From assembly GCF_048544455.1 (NCBI RefSeq), contig NC_133528.1, positions 49,342,293 through 49,406,292 on the forward strand: a DNA stretch of 64,000 bases, read 5' to 3'. The position numbers and the translations under genes were made by a program. The stretch's first letter is position 1. The number at the start of each line of letters is the position of its first letter. This DNA comes from Silene latifolia. Its lineage: Eukaryota; Streptophyta; Magnoliopsida; Caryophyllales; Caryophyllaceae. The notes under the pieces are model-generated. The model searched no databases and was not told where the DNA came from. It saw only the letters and a program-made list of their open reading frames with translations. Below are positions 22,241-33,205 of this stretch, in pieces.

Positions 22241-22905
22241 TTCCGTGATTTTCCGCGTTGGATCTTTCCTAATTCCATGACGAATAATTTCCTATTCCTA
22301 CGGGTTATTTTTTTTGTAAATACGCGAAAATTACCATGTTTCAGGTTTCCTAATCCCGCGGGCACGCATTTCGAGGCGACACCGCCATTTTTGTCATTTT
22401 ACCACACTTGCACATTTTCATTTTAGGAAATAATTTTCATTTTCTTAATTCATTTTAGGAAATAATTCTCATTTCGATTTACATTTATTTCATTTCTTCT
22501 AACTTATAGATTTCTGTTTTTTCTTTTTTTAGGGGGTAACCCTCCCTACCGTCCGGTCATTTCCGGCAATTTTTTGCAAATTTTTGCATTTTTTTGAGTC
22601 TTTCGTTTTGCTCTAATTAAAGCCATATGTATATACAAATGTATGTTTTGCGTGATTTCTATGTAAATTTCGGCGGTATGACGGCATAAACCGTAATCTA
22701 CCAAACCTGTTCAAAGCTAACCTACAGGCACAAGCAACGCAACCCAGCAGCAAAGGCACTCGGGCCATCGTATATACAACCAAAAAGGGAAATGTACAAC
22801 AAACTGGGGGCTCGAGCCCCGAACAAAGTCCAACATGTTCAAAATAAAGGTCCAAATGTACAAATGTGCAAAATACGGCCAACAAACAAACAAAAACTGC
22901 ACAAA
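22241..22905 (-). other. Spacer between the two antisense genes
   Basis: Non-coding, T-rich in part. It contains AT-rich repeats of TTTTAGGAAATAATT (22,423 and 22,453). It would hold the 3' UTR of the mobile-domain gene. No further feature seen. Confidence 0.4.
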
Positions 22906-22906
22906 A

Positions 22907-25277
22907 CTACTGTTGGTCGCCCTCCAGCTCTGCAACCCTTGCCGCAAGAGCAGCAATCTCGGCGTCTCGAACCTGAAGCTCCCTCAACAAGCGAGCTGTC
23001 TCTTCCCGAGACTGGGTCAACTCTCGCTCCAGCTCGCGGTCACCCTGTAAACAACAAAATTGGCTCATGTCAATCGTTTCAAGAAAAATCGGAAAATCAA
23101 AATTCAAAAATAGAACAGTCACAAGGTTCATACCTGACGACCTCGACCGCCGATAAGTTCCTCGACGGCAGTAGCTCGCAGCCGGTTGGCCACCCTCCAT
23201 AACGCCACGAACCTAGACGGTGCGACCTGCATTTTCAAAAAGAAGTTCTCAATAATTGAACAAACTCAATCAAATGTGTTCTTACACAAAAATCACAAAA
23301 AATTAGAGGCTCACCCTCCGAATCAGATGCTGCCAGTCGTCCAGGCCAGCATCCGTCACAGCCACGTCAAAGTCACGCAACTCGGAGATCGTCGTCCTCC
23401 CGGTCGCGTCAGTGTACTCGAGGGTCTCGGGGTACTATGGGGGCTCGATGCCCGCCGCCTCAACCTCCTGCAAAACCAAATGTTTCTCATTAACCGATGA
23501 TCTTTCATCATAGTTCTCAAAAAAAAAAATCAAGTAAAGAGAAAGGGCAAAAAAGCTCACCACTACCGGCCAGTACGCTAGCCTCCCGTAGAGGAACGCC
23601 GAGTAGTCCTCGCCAGCAAGAAGGAGGGCGTCACCACTAGCGCCAGCCAAGTCCGCCTCCCTCTCTGCCTCAGAAAGCTCCCTGAACGTCGTCCTAGGAG
23701 GATCGATGGGAACCGTCAACACGTCCCGAGAGCACTGACGAGCTAAGCGCTCGCCCAAGTACCACACAGGACCCATCGACGTTCTCAACAACAGCCGGCT
23801 CAAGCTCCTAGGTCGAAGGACCTCAGCCACAAAAGGAGGCACGTCAGGTACTCCGCCCAAGGCCTGGGCACCCACTGGGACAAGATAAACAAAGAAATCA
23901 TTCTTATGATCAATTTAAAAGTAATATAGAAGCAAATGAATATAAGTGAGATGCTTACGCTGTCTAGCTGAAGAGCGTTCACGTCCCACCGGTAGACACC
24001 GTGAGAAGAACGCTTGCTCTTCGTCCTGCACATCACCCAATCCCTCACCACGGGATAGGCCTTCTCCAGCGGCTCCGTCCTCTTGGGCGCGAGGCCCGGG
24101 AAGTAGGAGTACACCCACGCCTGCGAGGCAAGATAGTCAATGACGATCTTTCGTAATTGGGTAAGGAAAGGAATTGATTTTGATCTAAATAAAGGTTCAT
24201 ACCTCCAACAGTAGTCCAGGTCCGACAGCGCCAGGAGAAGTCCCCTTCTCCATCAACTCCGGACGAACCATGGCCCTCATGAAGCGGATGAGGACCGCAA
24301 AACCAAGAAGTGACCGGTCCCAACGCCCTAGGGAGCTCGGGTCGAAAGGAAGGGAAGAAGCTTCGTCGTGACCTATCGCCCTTGTCTCCGAGGTAAATCG
24401 AAGACAGAAACCACAAGAGCCACAAACGAGCCCTCTCGCTCAATCAGACAGGAGGAGGAGCCGTCTCCCTCCCGTCAATCGTCACCAGCGCCCGGATCTT
24501 TCCCGCAAAGTAGTCTCGAACGTAGGAGCTGGGCACCAAACCCGGCACTGTGACAGTCCTCGGCGACAAGTTCCAGCCGATCAACACCCTAGCCTCGGCC
24601 GAGTCCACCCTCATGGTAGTCTCCGGCCACTCCACAGCCTCAGTCCCACACGGCAGACCATAAATCATGCCGTAGTCCTCCAAAGTGACTCCCACCTCAC
24701 CAAAAGGCATGTGAAACGTGGAAGTCGTATCCCAGAATCGGTCCAAGAAAGCGGGGACTAGGCTAAGGTTAGCCCGCAGCTTCCTCTTCGCGATACCCCT
24801 CCAGGCCTGCACCAAAGAACCGAACGCTCTGCGCTCGATCATGGCGCGCTCCTCCGCCGACAGCCGCTCGTAGTGCTCCATCGCTGTCGTGTAGCCCGAG
24901 AACGACCTGATGTTCCCGGCCTCCTATTATGATTTGAAACAAAAGTTATCTTTAGTTTTGAATGAAAATGGGGAGAGATATGAACAAATGAATGAAAGAA
25001 GATGGGTGATGAGTAGTGAATTCCCATTTACCAAACTCTTCACCGTCATGTAGGATAGGTGACCCTCTGCAGCCCACAGCAAGTGCCTACTCTCCCAGGT
25101 CTCAGCCCACGCAGGAGCTCCTCTCAGCTGACGACCTCCTCGCCCAACGTTGGCCCGTCTCGGGGCCTCCTCCTCCTCGACAGCCTCCTCCTCATGGACC
25201 TCGTCCCCAGCAGCCATCACCGCGGCGGTGAAGGCCTGCTCTAAAGCCTCCTCGACAGCAGCAACGTCTATCTCCAT
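22907..25277 (-). pseudogene. Antisense plant-mobile-domain (PMD, MAIN-like) gene
   Basis: Minus strand, seven or more exons. The acidic first part AAGDEVHEEEAVEEEEAPRR and HLLWAAEGHLSYMTVKSL end at a GTAAAT donor (about 25,030). Next come IERRAFGSLVQAWRGIAKRK and FLDRFWDTTSTFHMPFGEVG, VTLEDYGMIYGLP, the PMD signature. Then follow LWLLWFLSSIYLGDKGDR, AWVYSYFPGLAPKRTEPLEK and VYRWDVNALQLDS before a GTAAGC donor (about 23,957). The last exon is a coiled coil, DRELERELTQSREETARLLR then DAEIAALAARVAELEGDQQ-stop. A stop at 24,444 and a frameshift near 24,390 suggest decay unless splicing avoids them. PMD proteins occur both in hosts (MAIN, MAIL1) and in transposons. Confidence 0.7.
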
Positions 25278-26100
25278 GGGAGTCCTCCCAGAAGTAGAAG
25301 CCTCATCACCTGCAACATTAAAGCAAATTTAGGCCGCGTCACGTGACGGCAAGCCTTAGTTAAGGGATTTTCGAGCCTTCGGAAGCCCTGAAATCGCTCT
25401 TGTCTCGCCATCTTTGGCCGTATTCTCACAAACCCGATCACTCATTTGGTAATTTGGGTCAAGTCAAGCCTAATTTAAAGCCTAGTTTTGGGTTCGAGTC
25501 GAAATTTCGGTAGCATTTCGTTATAACGGCGATTATGTCCTAGAAAAGTGTCCTGAAAAAGCTGTCGCAAACCAAAATTCCGAGATGGTAGGAAGTTTAC
25601 CCATCATCCATGGATCCCAAATATCAAGTTTCATTGCAAATGGGCAATCCTAAGGCTATTTTCGAAGCAATTTACGGTTTAGCTGTGAAACCGTCTCAAA
25701 TTTCACTCAAAGGCTCAAAACTCAACGAAAATTCGAGACAAATACATGGTTATGTTCCTTATATTACCAATTATCCATTTCTAATGTCAATTTCACAAGG
25801 CAAATGCATTTGGGGGAAAAGCACCAAATTTTCGATCAATTGGGTCATAAACCCTAATTTTTTCGATCCAAAATTGGACAAATACCGAAGATTAATGCAA
25901 GAATGAGACACATACCTCGATTAGTCATGATTAAAGCAAGCTTTTGGATCAAACCTTGACGGAAATGGTGAAGATTTGAGAGAGAAATGTGTGAATTATG
26001 TTTCGAAATAATGAACACAACCCCTTCTGATTATCGCGTTTTTACGCAGGAAAAACACTTTGGGGAATAGACGCAGTAGGCGCTGCGCCTCTTCCTTGTG
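25278..26100 (-). promoter_or_regulatory. Upstream region of antisense PMD gene
   Basis: Minus strand: a pyrimidine-rich leader CACACATTTCTCTCTCAAAT (near 25,980-26,000) precedes an intron-like stretch. A single copy of the CGCAGTA-GCGCTGCGCC motif sits at 26,074, about 70 bp upstream of that leader. No convincing TATA box. The plus-strand ORF at 25,610-25,906 is treated as fortuitous. Confidence 0.4.
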
Positions 26101-26394
26101 TTCCCTCCATACGAATTTTCAAAAATTCGTTATGAGTTCGTTATTTGTGGGCCCATCTTTGGTGCGCCTCTTCCCCGATGCCATTTTATCCTTTTGGTCC
26201 GTTTGACGATTTTCTTTCGTTTCGGCCCGCATTTTCCAAGCCAGCAGCAGACTGTTGCACGTTATTTATTGCTTCCAAGACCTTTGCTTGTCGCAATGAA
26301 CATTCATTCCTTCACAGGTGTTTCGACACGCCTTCGTTATAACGAGAGTAAGCGGATATACTTTCCCTCTCAAGACATGGAGATCAACATTGTT

Positions 26395-26590
26395 TTCTCT
26401 CAGCAGTTCCCGCCTGTGTCCTGCTATTCACAATTAGTTCTCGAAGACTACCCAAGCAGTCTTCTCTCAGCAGTTCCCGCCTCTGTCCTGTTATTCGCAA
26501 TTATTTCTCGAAGACTACCCAAGCAGTCTTCTCTCGGCAGTTCCCATCTGTGTCCTGCTAGTCACCTTATTTAGCTCCCACGCTTGACCT
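26395..26590. repeat. 67-bp tandem repeat, about 2.7 copies
   Basis: TTCTCTCAGCAGTTCCCGCC starts units at 26,395 and 26,462, with a variant at 26,529. Located 300 bp before the PPT. The surrounding 26,100-26,856 shows no gene. Confidence 0.75.
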
Positions 26591-26856
26591 TAGCTCAATA
26601 GCTCCCATGCACCTCCGGAAGCATCTCGAGAAGAAGTTTCAGGTATGGTTTCTTCTTATGGCTGGCAAGCCTCCTTACGTAGTCTAATGGACTTTAAACG
26701 ACCCTCCCCGATAGTCGACAGACTCTAAAATGTTCCCGACGACAGGTCCTTGGCTCAGACCCCTTGAGCCTCCTCGCGTCGCCATAGTCCTCAGGTTGTA
26801 ATCTTCTATTGACCTGAAGGCTATACTTTGACTTTCGCCTTGTCCAAGCCTCAGTC

Positions 26857-26866
26857 AAAGTGGGGG
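26857..26866 (+). promoter_or_regulatory. Polypurine tract of Tat element
   Basis: AAAGTGGGGG, followed by CTC and the LTR start TGTAGATAGC. It would be the plus-strand primer for reverse transcription. Confidence 0.8.
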
Positions 26867-27295
26867 CTCTGTAGATAGCTCATTTCTGCACCTCTCGCAA
26901 ACCACCCGGTGATGATTGGGCCGCATGTTTGCTACGCGGAACAATTTGTGACAATTCGTAAGTTTATCGTCAAGTGATTGCTCAAATATTAATATCTACC
27001 TCTTAGTTGTCATCTACGTGTCGATACGGTCGTTTTGACAGTAATTAGAGTACATTTGGAGTCCGGGCCTAAAACCGTCTTCATTTTCTGATAACCGTTA
27101 AATCCCGAGTCAGAATGTTCCATAATGTTCCGGATATTTCTATTCCATATTTTTACAAATATTTCACAATCTTTATCCTTTGGTAAACAATTTCCCGTAA
27201 TATTCACATAAAATATTAAGGAAAACCAAATTATTCCGTCCTACCATAACTTAAACACGGAAATCTTTCTTCCGCAGGAGGAAATCACTTGGGAA

Positions 27296-27355
27296 CAGAC
27301 GCAGCAGGTGCTGCGCCTCTTCCAAGAGACGCAGTGGCTGCTGCGCCTCTTCCCA
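27296..27355. repeat. CGCAGCA-TGCTGCGCC pair in LTR U3
   Basis: Two units, starting CGCAG at 27,300 and 27,330, exactly 30 bp apart, each reading CGCAG-n-TGCTGCGCCTCTTCC. Each is an imperfect inverted repeat (GCAGCA/TGCTGC). Confidence 0.85.
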
Positions 27356-27902
27356 GGTCCTTCTCTACGTAAATTTCGTATCTTTTTCATATCTTTCCGA
27401 GATTCACTTCCAAAGAGTCTCCGAAACCCTAATTCCTTCACGTGATTAGTATAAATAAGAGCCTTCGCTCCTCATATTTCTCACGCGAGTGTCCGCCCTT
27501 CTCTTCTCCCTTTGCATTCTAGACCTTTGTTCTTACTTTTTGGCGTCTACGTGCTTGAACATTCGGCCACGTAAGCTCAGATCCTTCTGAGTACCAGCCT
27601 CGTTTGCATGACCGACCAATTTGACCAACTACACATCAATCAACTTAATTAAATCTAATCGTTTTCCTCTCACGAGGGCACTTTCGTTACATTCGCGTCG
27701 AGCATCACTAATCGATATCTTAGTCCTTCTCGTTTCGTCAACACGTAAGTCTGAGGGTGTATAATCTCTCTTTTATTATTGTTATTTATCTTTTTGTATC
27801 ACTAATGTAAGATTTATGTCGAAAATACCAATTAAAACCGATTTCTAAAGCCTTGTTTAAAACCTCTTTTTACGGATTCCCAGTAGACAGACGTCGAGAA
27901 AA

Positions 27903-27990
27903 GACGCAGCAACTGTTGCGCCTCTTCGAAGGAGCGCAGTTCCTGCTGCGCCTCTTCGAAGGAGCGCAGTTCCTGTTGCGCCTCTTCGTG
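27903..27990. repeat. Three CGCAG-TGCGCC units at 30-bp period
   Basis: Units start at 27,905, 27,935 and 27,965. Spacing is 30 and 30 bp. They lie downstream of the TATA box, in R/U5. Confidence 0.85.
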
Positions 27991-28544
27991 AGGCTGCCAC
28001 AGTTCCTGCTTCCTTTCTTCTTCCTTCGTCCTCCGTAATTCGTTGTTTGTTTGTTTGTTTTCGTTTGTTTCTTGTCAATTCTTTGTTGCAAAACCATCAT
28101 AATCTCACATGTATATTAATTATCATCTTTAACACGTTTTATTCACCATAAATCCGACTTAAATCCCTTATAATCTCATATTTGCGGGTTTTCGTCATTC
28201 AATTCAATCCGGGTTGTAGGAATTCGATTTGTTCATATTGAGTTTCTGGAATTCGATTCTTTGATATATTTTCATCTGTCTATTATGTTATTCGTCATTA
28301 ATTTGTCATCAATCCATCTTGTTTAGCTTATTTCATTCACCCATGTCACTAATCAATCATTCTTTCATGTAAATAATTCGTTTAATTCCGTCTCATCCAT
28401 GTTTTATTGTTTTATGACCCTTAATCACATGTAATTAATCCACTAATCACTTTCATCCGAGTAAATAATTTAATCAATCATTAAATTTACCAACGAGTAT
28501 TAACAACACGCAATTCCGGCTTCACAGCCAGAATTCAGGTCAGG

Positions 28545-28605
28545 AACAGACGCAGCAACTGCTGCGCCTATTCCAAGAGACGCGGCTCTGCTGCGCCTGT
28601 TCCGG
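28545..28605. repeat. CGCAGCA-TGCTGCGCC pair in LTR R/U5
   Basis: Units at 28,551 and 28,581, spacing 30 bp; the second is degenerate (CGCGGCTCTGCTGCGCC). Confidence 0.8.
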
Positions 28606-29250
28606 GTTGAATTCTGTCCCTGAACTCCATTTTTGCCTTGACTTAGTTATTTAGTTTACGTATAATTAACTAATAATCGTATTATCACCTTCTGTCTTGT
28701 TCGTTAATTCTTTTGATTCTTCTTTTATTCGTTTTCTCAAATTATCCGTTTTAAAAGGTATTTTCGACATAAATCGCCTAGTCCATTGTAATTATTTTAA
28801 TTTTCGTTATCATAATTTTCTTTGTTGTATTTATCATTATTTCTTGTATCATTTGTATGTTTTCACATGTAATTGAACATTAAATCCTACTTCGACCCAA
28901 TTGTTTGCTAACTAATTGTCCACCGACTTAGTATTAATTCTCACATGTTAGGATTAAAACTTGGATGTTGCATTGCATGCATACAATCGACGATATATCG
29001 AGTATAAATGATGTCCCTAATCATTAGTAGAGGCCGCTATCGAGGCGGACGGGATTAGGTGTTCGATCAAAAGAGCTTCCTAATACGTACCCTCACCCAT
29101 TACTCCAGATCTCCGTGAACACCCGTGTTCATTGGCATCCACGAGAGTCATTCTAGACATAGAATGCTAAGGGTAACGATTGCTTAGTGTTCATGTCTTT
29201 ACTTTGTGTCTTGACATGACACGAGGTATTCGAACGGTTCCAATTTCCCA

Positions 29251-29640
29251 TAAAAATTGGTGGCGACTCTAACAAAAATGCAAACGCTTGTTCTCTTCCT
29301 CCCAAGCTCCCCCGTGGGCCCCCCGCTGTCCACAGTTTGTGAGGCGAAGATGGGTCCGAAAAGCAACGACGTTCCCGTCTGACGAAAAACTGGGCCACTA
29401 TTTAGCGGGGCCAAAAAGCGACGACGTTCCCGCCTGACGAAACAGGTTCGAAAAACTACGGCGTTCCTGTCGATCGACCGAAAAAGAGACCTTACATGTG
29501 AGGGGTTGTGTGAAGAATCACATGTAGGTCTCCCACATCGGAGAAATAGAGAAGAGTGATCTAGTTTATAATCCAAGGGATACTCCTCCCATTGCCAAGC
29601 CCGTGTGCGATCTAACACGGCACATTAACACTTTGGACAG
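29251..29640 (+). other. Tat leader fragment with repeats and hairpin
   Basis: TGGTGGCGACTC (29,258-29,269) resembles the primer site of Tat elements. Then come three copies of an AAAAGCRACGACGTTCC block (29,358, 29,413 and a variant at 29,452) and one lone GTCGATCGAC at 29,469. An inverted repeat follows, TACATGTGA/TCACATGTA (29,493-29,527). Next is CTCCCACATCGG with TTTATAATCC, typical of short plant LTR promoters. No gene. Confidence 0.45.
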
Positions 29641-30050
29641 TTTTAGTTTCTTTAGTTCCCTATTTTGCCAAGTGAATTATTTCTCTTTAGGGTTTAGGAT
29701 ATTGTAATTAGGTCTTGATTTGGAGATCAAGTGTTGTAGTGTTGTTGTCGTTGATGGTTTTCTGGTAGTATTATTATTACTATTATTATTGTTGTTATTA
29801 GTATAGTGATTACTCTTCATATTTGTATAGCTTCTGTTCTGGGTTTGGTAGTTCGCCTACTGCGCAACGGCACTGCTGCTGTTTGTTATTCAGTCGTTCA
29901 TAATGGTCTTTTCTTAGGTGCTTAGTATACCTCCTTCTCATTCCATAATATTCCAAAGCCAAAGAAGCTTTGTGTTATTTTGTCATCTAATCTCTTATTG
30001 TTGTTTGCTGGTTTCCTGCTATCATGGTCAGATAAAGTGCAACCTCCATC
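29641..30050 (+). other. Non-coding, T-rich
   Basis: Intron- or UTR-like sequence upstream of the PPR relic, including a TTATTATTACTATTATTATT run. No feature supported. Confidence 0.35.
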
Positions 30051-30099
30051 AATTTACATCATGCCTGCGATCAACTCAATGACCACTATACTCTACTCT

Positions 30100-30861
30100 C
30101 TGCTTTGATTATTCGATCAGGGGGTTTATGCCTGCTTAAAAAGCCTCAAGAGGCTTTCAATTGTTTTAACATGACGAAAGCTCAAGGTATGTTGCCCAAG
30201 ATTGAAATTTGTAACCATATACTCCTTGTTTCTTAAATTTTATTCTACTCAGATGGCCTGGTTTTGGTAAGCCGACATGTTTAGATTGAACATTAATTCA
30301 AATACTTACACTTGTAATATCATGATTAATGTACTTTGTACGGAGGGTAAGTTAAAGAATGTTTTGGATTTTCTAGGCTTTATGGAATTGGCTGACTATA
30401 ACCCTAATGTTGTCATTTTTAATACCATTGTTCATGGCTTTTGCTCTTGAGGTAAGATTGACTGTGCTCTTAAGATTCTCGCTGAGATGAAGCACAAGGG
30501 TATTTATCCTGATTCATATACTTATAGTTCTATTATTAGTGCCCTTTTAAAGGAGGGCATGCTTGATGATGCTCTCCTCGTTTTCGATAAAATGCTTGAA
30601 ACTGGTTTGAAGCCTACCGCTGTCACTTACAATGCTTTTATTTCCGGCTTCTGTAATGACGGACACTTAGTCAAGGCCTTTATTAAAAGGGATGCGATAG
30701 TTGAGAGTGGTATTGTCCCCACATTGTCTGCATACAATATGTTGGTACACCAGCTGTTTATGGAGGGGAAGGATGATGATGCTGATACTTTGATCAAGAA
30801 GATGGGAGACAAGGGTATACAACCTGATTTCATTACGTACAATATTCTCATTAATGGCTAG
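30100..30861 (+). pseudogene. P-class pentatricopeptide repeat (PPR) gene fragment
   Basis: Frame 1 carries 35-residue repeats: TYSSIISALLKEGMLDDALL...GLKPTAV, TYNAFISGFCNDGHLVKAFI...GIVPTLS, AYNMLVHQLFMEGKDDDADT...GIQPDFI, then TYNILING-stop. Upstream in the same frame lie TYTCNIMINVLCTEGKLKNV and IFNTIVHGFCS, but stops at about 30,266 (TAA) and 30,448-30,450 (TGA) interrupt it. A further piece, KKPQEAFNCFNMTKAQG, lies near 30,140. Live P-class PPR proteins bind organellar RNA. This copy has no full N-terminus or targeting peptide and stops mid-repeat, so it is a relic. Confidence 0.85.
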
Positions 30862-33205
30862 AGACAAGGGTCCCTTTGAGTTAGTGAATATGATTGCGGT
30901 GTTTGTTGGACTGATTCTAGGAATTTATTGGAGTGGGTCTGTACTTGTTTAGGGTGGGATGCTGTTGTTTTTTGGTTGACTGAGTCATTGGTGTTTGTTT
31001 TGGGTCTTTCTTTTTTAGGTTGAATTGGGGTATGCTGGGATAATGTGTTTATTTAACACTTCTTTTACTTTGTATTTCTGGTAGTCGTTTTAGACAGCGA
31101 TCAGGGGAATTCTTATTATTTATCGCCAAGTTTTTGTAGCCATCTTAGTGACGGGTTTATTGGTACTCCTTAAGTGTTCCGTGAGCCCATATACGCCATT
31201 ATAGTTTGCTCTTTTCAAAATTGGATTGACCTGATCCTCCCGTGTCAAGGGTTCTAAAATTATAGGTGTGGCGAGATCTGTTGTTTTTTCGTGTAGAATG
31301 TTGTTTAATTGGTTTGCTTTTTTAACTCTGTTTTCCAGTGTTGTTGGTTTGCGTGGGGCGCTTTTGGTTCGGCAATCGATAGTGAGTTCACCGGCTTGGT
31401 TAGGGTTCCACTTTAATGGGTTTAGTTAGACTTGGTTACGCCCTAGAAGTGAACAGCGAGCATCTGACGATTCATCTGTGTACGCTCCATATCTCCTCGC
31501 TGTGAGCAATACTGTGTGATTATTCGGGCATCCATCATTTGGGCTGATGAGTTGTTACTACCTGGCCAGCAGCTTACCTGGTTGTTTGATTTGGGTGAGG
31601 TTATTGACTTGCTCCCTGTAATATATAAAGGTTCACTACTCTTGCCATGTGTTGCTCTTTCTATCTGCCTTCAATAGAGCTGTATGAAAATTGTTGTACA
31701 CTACATGTGGAGTATTACCTAGGGTTCCTGTCATTTCTTTTTATTTTTCTGTTTGGGTTTGTTGGGATGGTTTCGGTTGTATTTATTATTCAGATGATTG
31801 CTAATTTGGATATTACTTTTGGGCAGGATGGTAACTATGTGCTTTAACAAAGGATGGATAGCGGAAATCTGGAATGGAAAGCATACTTGGATAATGAAAG
31901 TGGGCGATTGATGAATAAGTCATCGAGTAATATGATTATTTCAATCTACTGACAACGTAACACAAATTTATGGGTTCAATTCTCCTTACCAGTTGGAACC
32001 AACCTTAATCGTGCTCATGGTTTTGCTACTTTGTCTCAAGGTTTGTTTATTATATGCTTTTATTTTAATGGGGTGTTGTGTTTTTTGAATTGATTGTTGT
32101 TTGAATTGTTTGTTATCTTGAAAGTTTTGGTCTCTTTTATTTGTTTGCTTTTGGGTGTATTTTTTCGGTTGATTTTCCCTGTTTTTTAATAAAAACAAAT
32201 TGCTACTATAGATCTATTGTTGCGAAAATGGTACACCTTTGTTTTTGTAGAAACTTGTCTTTCAATAGCAATTTTAACTTTCGTGTTCGAGTTTATACGA
32301 TTTAATCACTTATATGACTTTATTTTATACGGATTCCACATGAGTGAAAAAAGTAGTTCCCTCTTTCTATTCGGGAATTTTGTCTATGTGAACCCTCGAC
32401 TTATTAATTAAGGGAGTTTTGGTGGTTGATGTTTTTTGCGTTCATTATTTGGGCTAGGTATTGATGGATTAAGCTGTGGCAATGGAATTTGTGAAAAAAT
32501 ATGGATTATTTTGGAGTTAGTTAAGCCGAAATTTTGGTAATTTAGGAGCTGAGTGGACTGGGTAGGCACCTTGTAGAATTTTAGTGATTGAGGTCAGTTT
32601 GTGATGAGGAACTAATTTTCATCAATTTACGATTTCCGTACTGCTTACCTTTTGTGATTTTTGCTATCCGATTACAGTAGTTGTTCTTGAAGACAATGGA
32701 TACCATCGAGAAGCAACATTACTCATTTCCCCTCTTTCATCTACTTTTGGTAGATCAATCACAGGTGAATTGCCCATGATTCCTCTGTTTTTATTGTTTT
32801 TTTCAGTAATTACCTTTGCTTGTGGAGGTGCCCAAATTATGAGTAGTTTGGTTAGATGGTTCGGGCTATATTCCAATTTAAATTTTTGGGTTATCTTGGT
32901 GCTTTGCTTTTATATTTGGTGATTTTGAGTAGTTTGGTTGCCTGGGAACATTTTCTTCTATCTTTCATCTTGTAGTTACTCTATCAATTACCAACGCTCA
33001 GCTAAATTTTAAACAATTCAGCCATAAGGGTAATGAACGAGTATGTCAGTATTCGATTGTCGGCTGGAGAGAGAGAGAAAGCAAGAATCTTTCTTTGTTG
33101 AACCAAAATGTCGTTTATCTTTTGGTTTTCTTCATCGCTAAAATGTATTTGCTTACACTTACCTTGTTTACCTGGATCAAAATGGGCTGTTGTCTGATGT
33201 TACCT
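30862..33205 (+). other. Host-like non-coding DNA
   Basis: T-rich on the plus strand with no sustained frame. A short exon-like stretch near 31,855-32,040 (KAYLDNESGRLMN, then PVGTNLNRAHGFATLSQG) is unrecognised. Could be introns of a host gene. No transposon termini found. Confidence 0.3.

Larger units (their letters stand above)
19560..29250 (+). mobile_element. Tat-type Ty3/gypsy element, 3' half with LTR
   Basis: Order on the plus strand: integrase C-terminus, two antisense genes, a purine-rich PPT (AAAGTGGGGG, 26,857-26,866) and an LTR from TGTAGATAGC at 26,870. Additional ORFs, including antisense plant-mobile-domain genes, are a recognised trait of the Tat/Ogre/Retand group. The 5' half is missing and joined to an unrelated copia fragment. 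The LTR is also followed by a primer-site-like TGGTGGCGACTC, as a 5' LTR would be. Confidence 0.75.
26870..29250 (+). mobile_element. Tat LTR, about 2.4 kb
   Basis: Starts TGTAGATAGC after the PPT. It ends about CCCA at 29,250, a few bases before TGGTGGCGACTC, a Tat-type primer site. AGTATAAATAAGAGCC at about 27,450 is a good TATA box. The motif pair at 27,300/27,330 lies about 120-150 bp upstream of it. Further motif clusters lie downstream in the transcribed part (27,905/27,935/27,965 and 28,551/28,581). Only one LTR copy is in the window, so the 3' boundary is inferred. Confidence 0.65.

Noticed and set aside
22613..23202. Cys/Trp-rich ORFs overlapping the PMD 3' region
   Set aside because: Frame shadows of the coiled-coil exon and its 3' flank.
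25610..25906. 98-residue plus-strand ORF
   Set aside because: It lies in the 5' region of the antisense PMD gene, has no recognised domain, and nothing upstream supports its expression.
26098..26574. 158-residue plus-strand ORF
   Set aside because: Its C-terminal part is the 67-bp tandem repeat translated; the phase changes between units and no domain is visible.
32217..32411. 64-residue Phe-rich ORF in host-like DNA
   Set aside because: AT-rich random frame; no homology pattern, no flanking gene signals.
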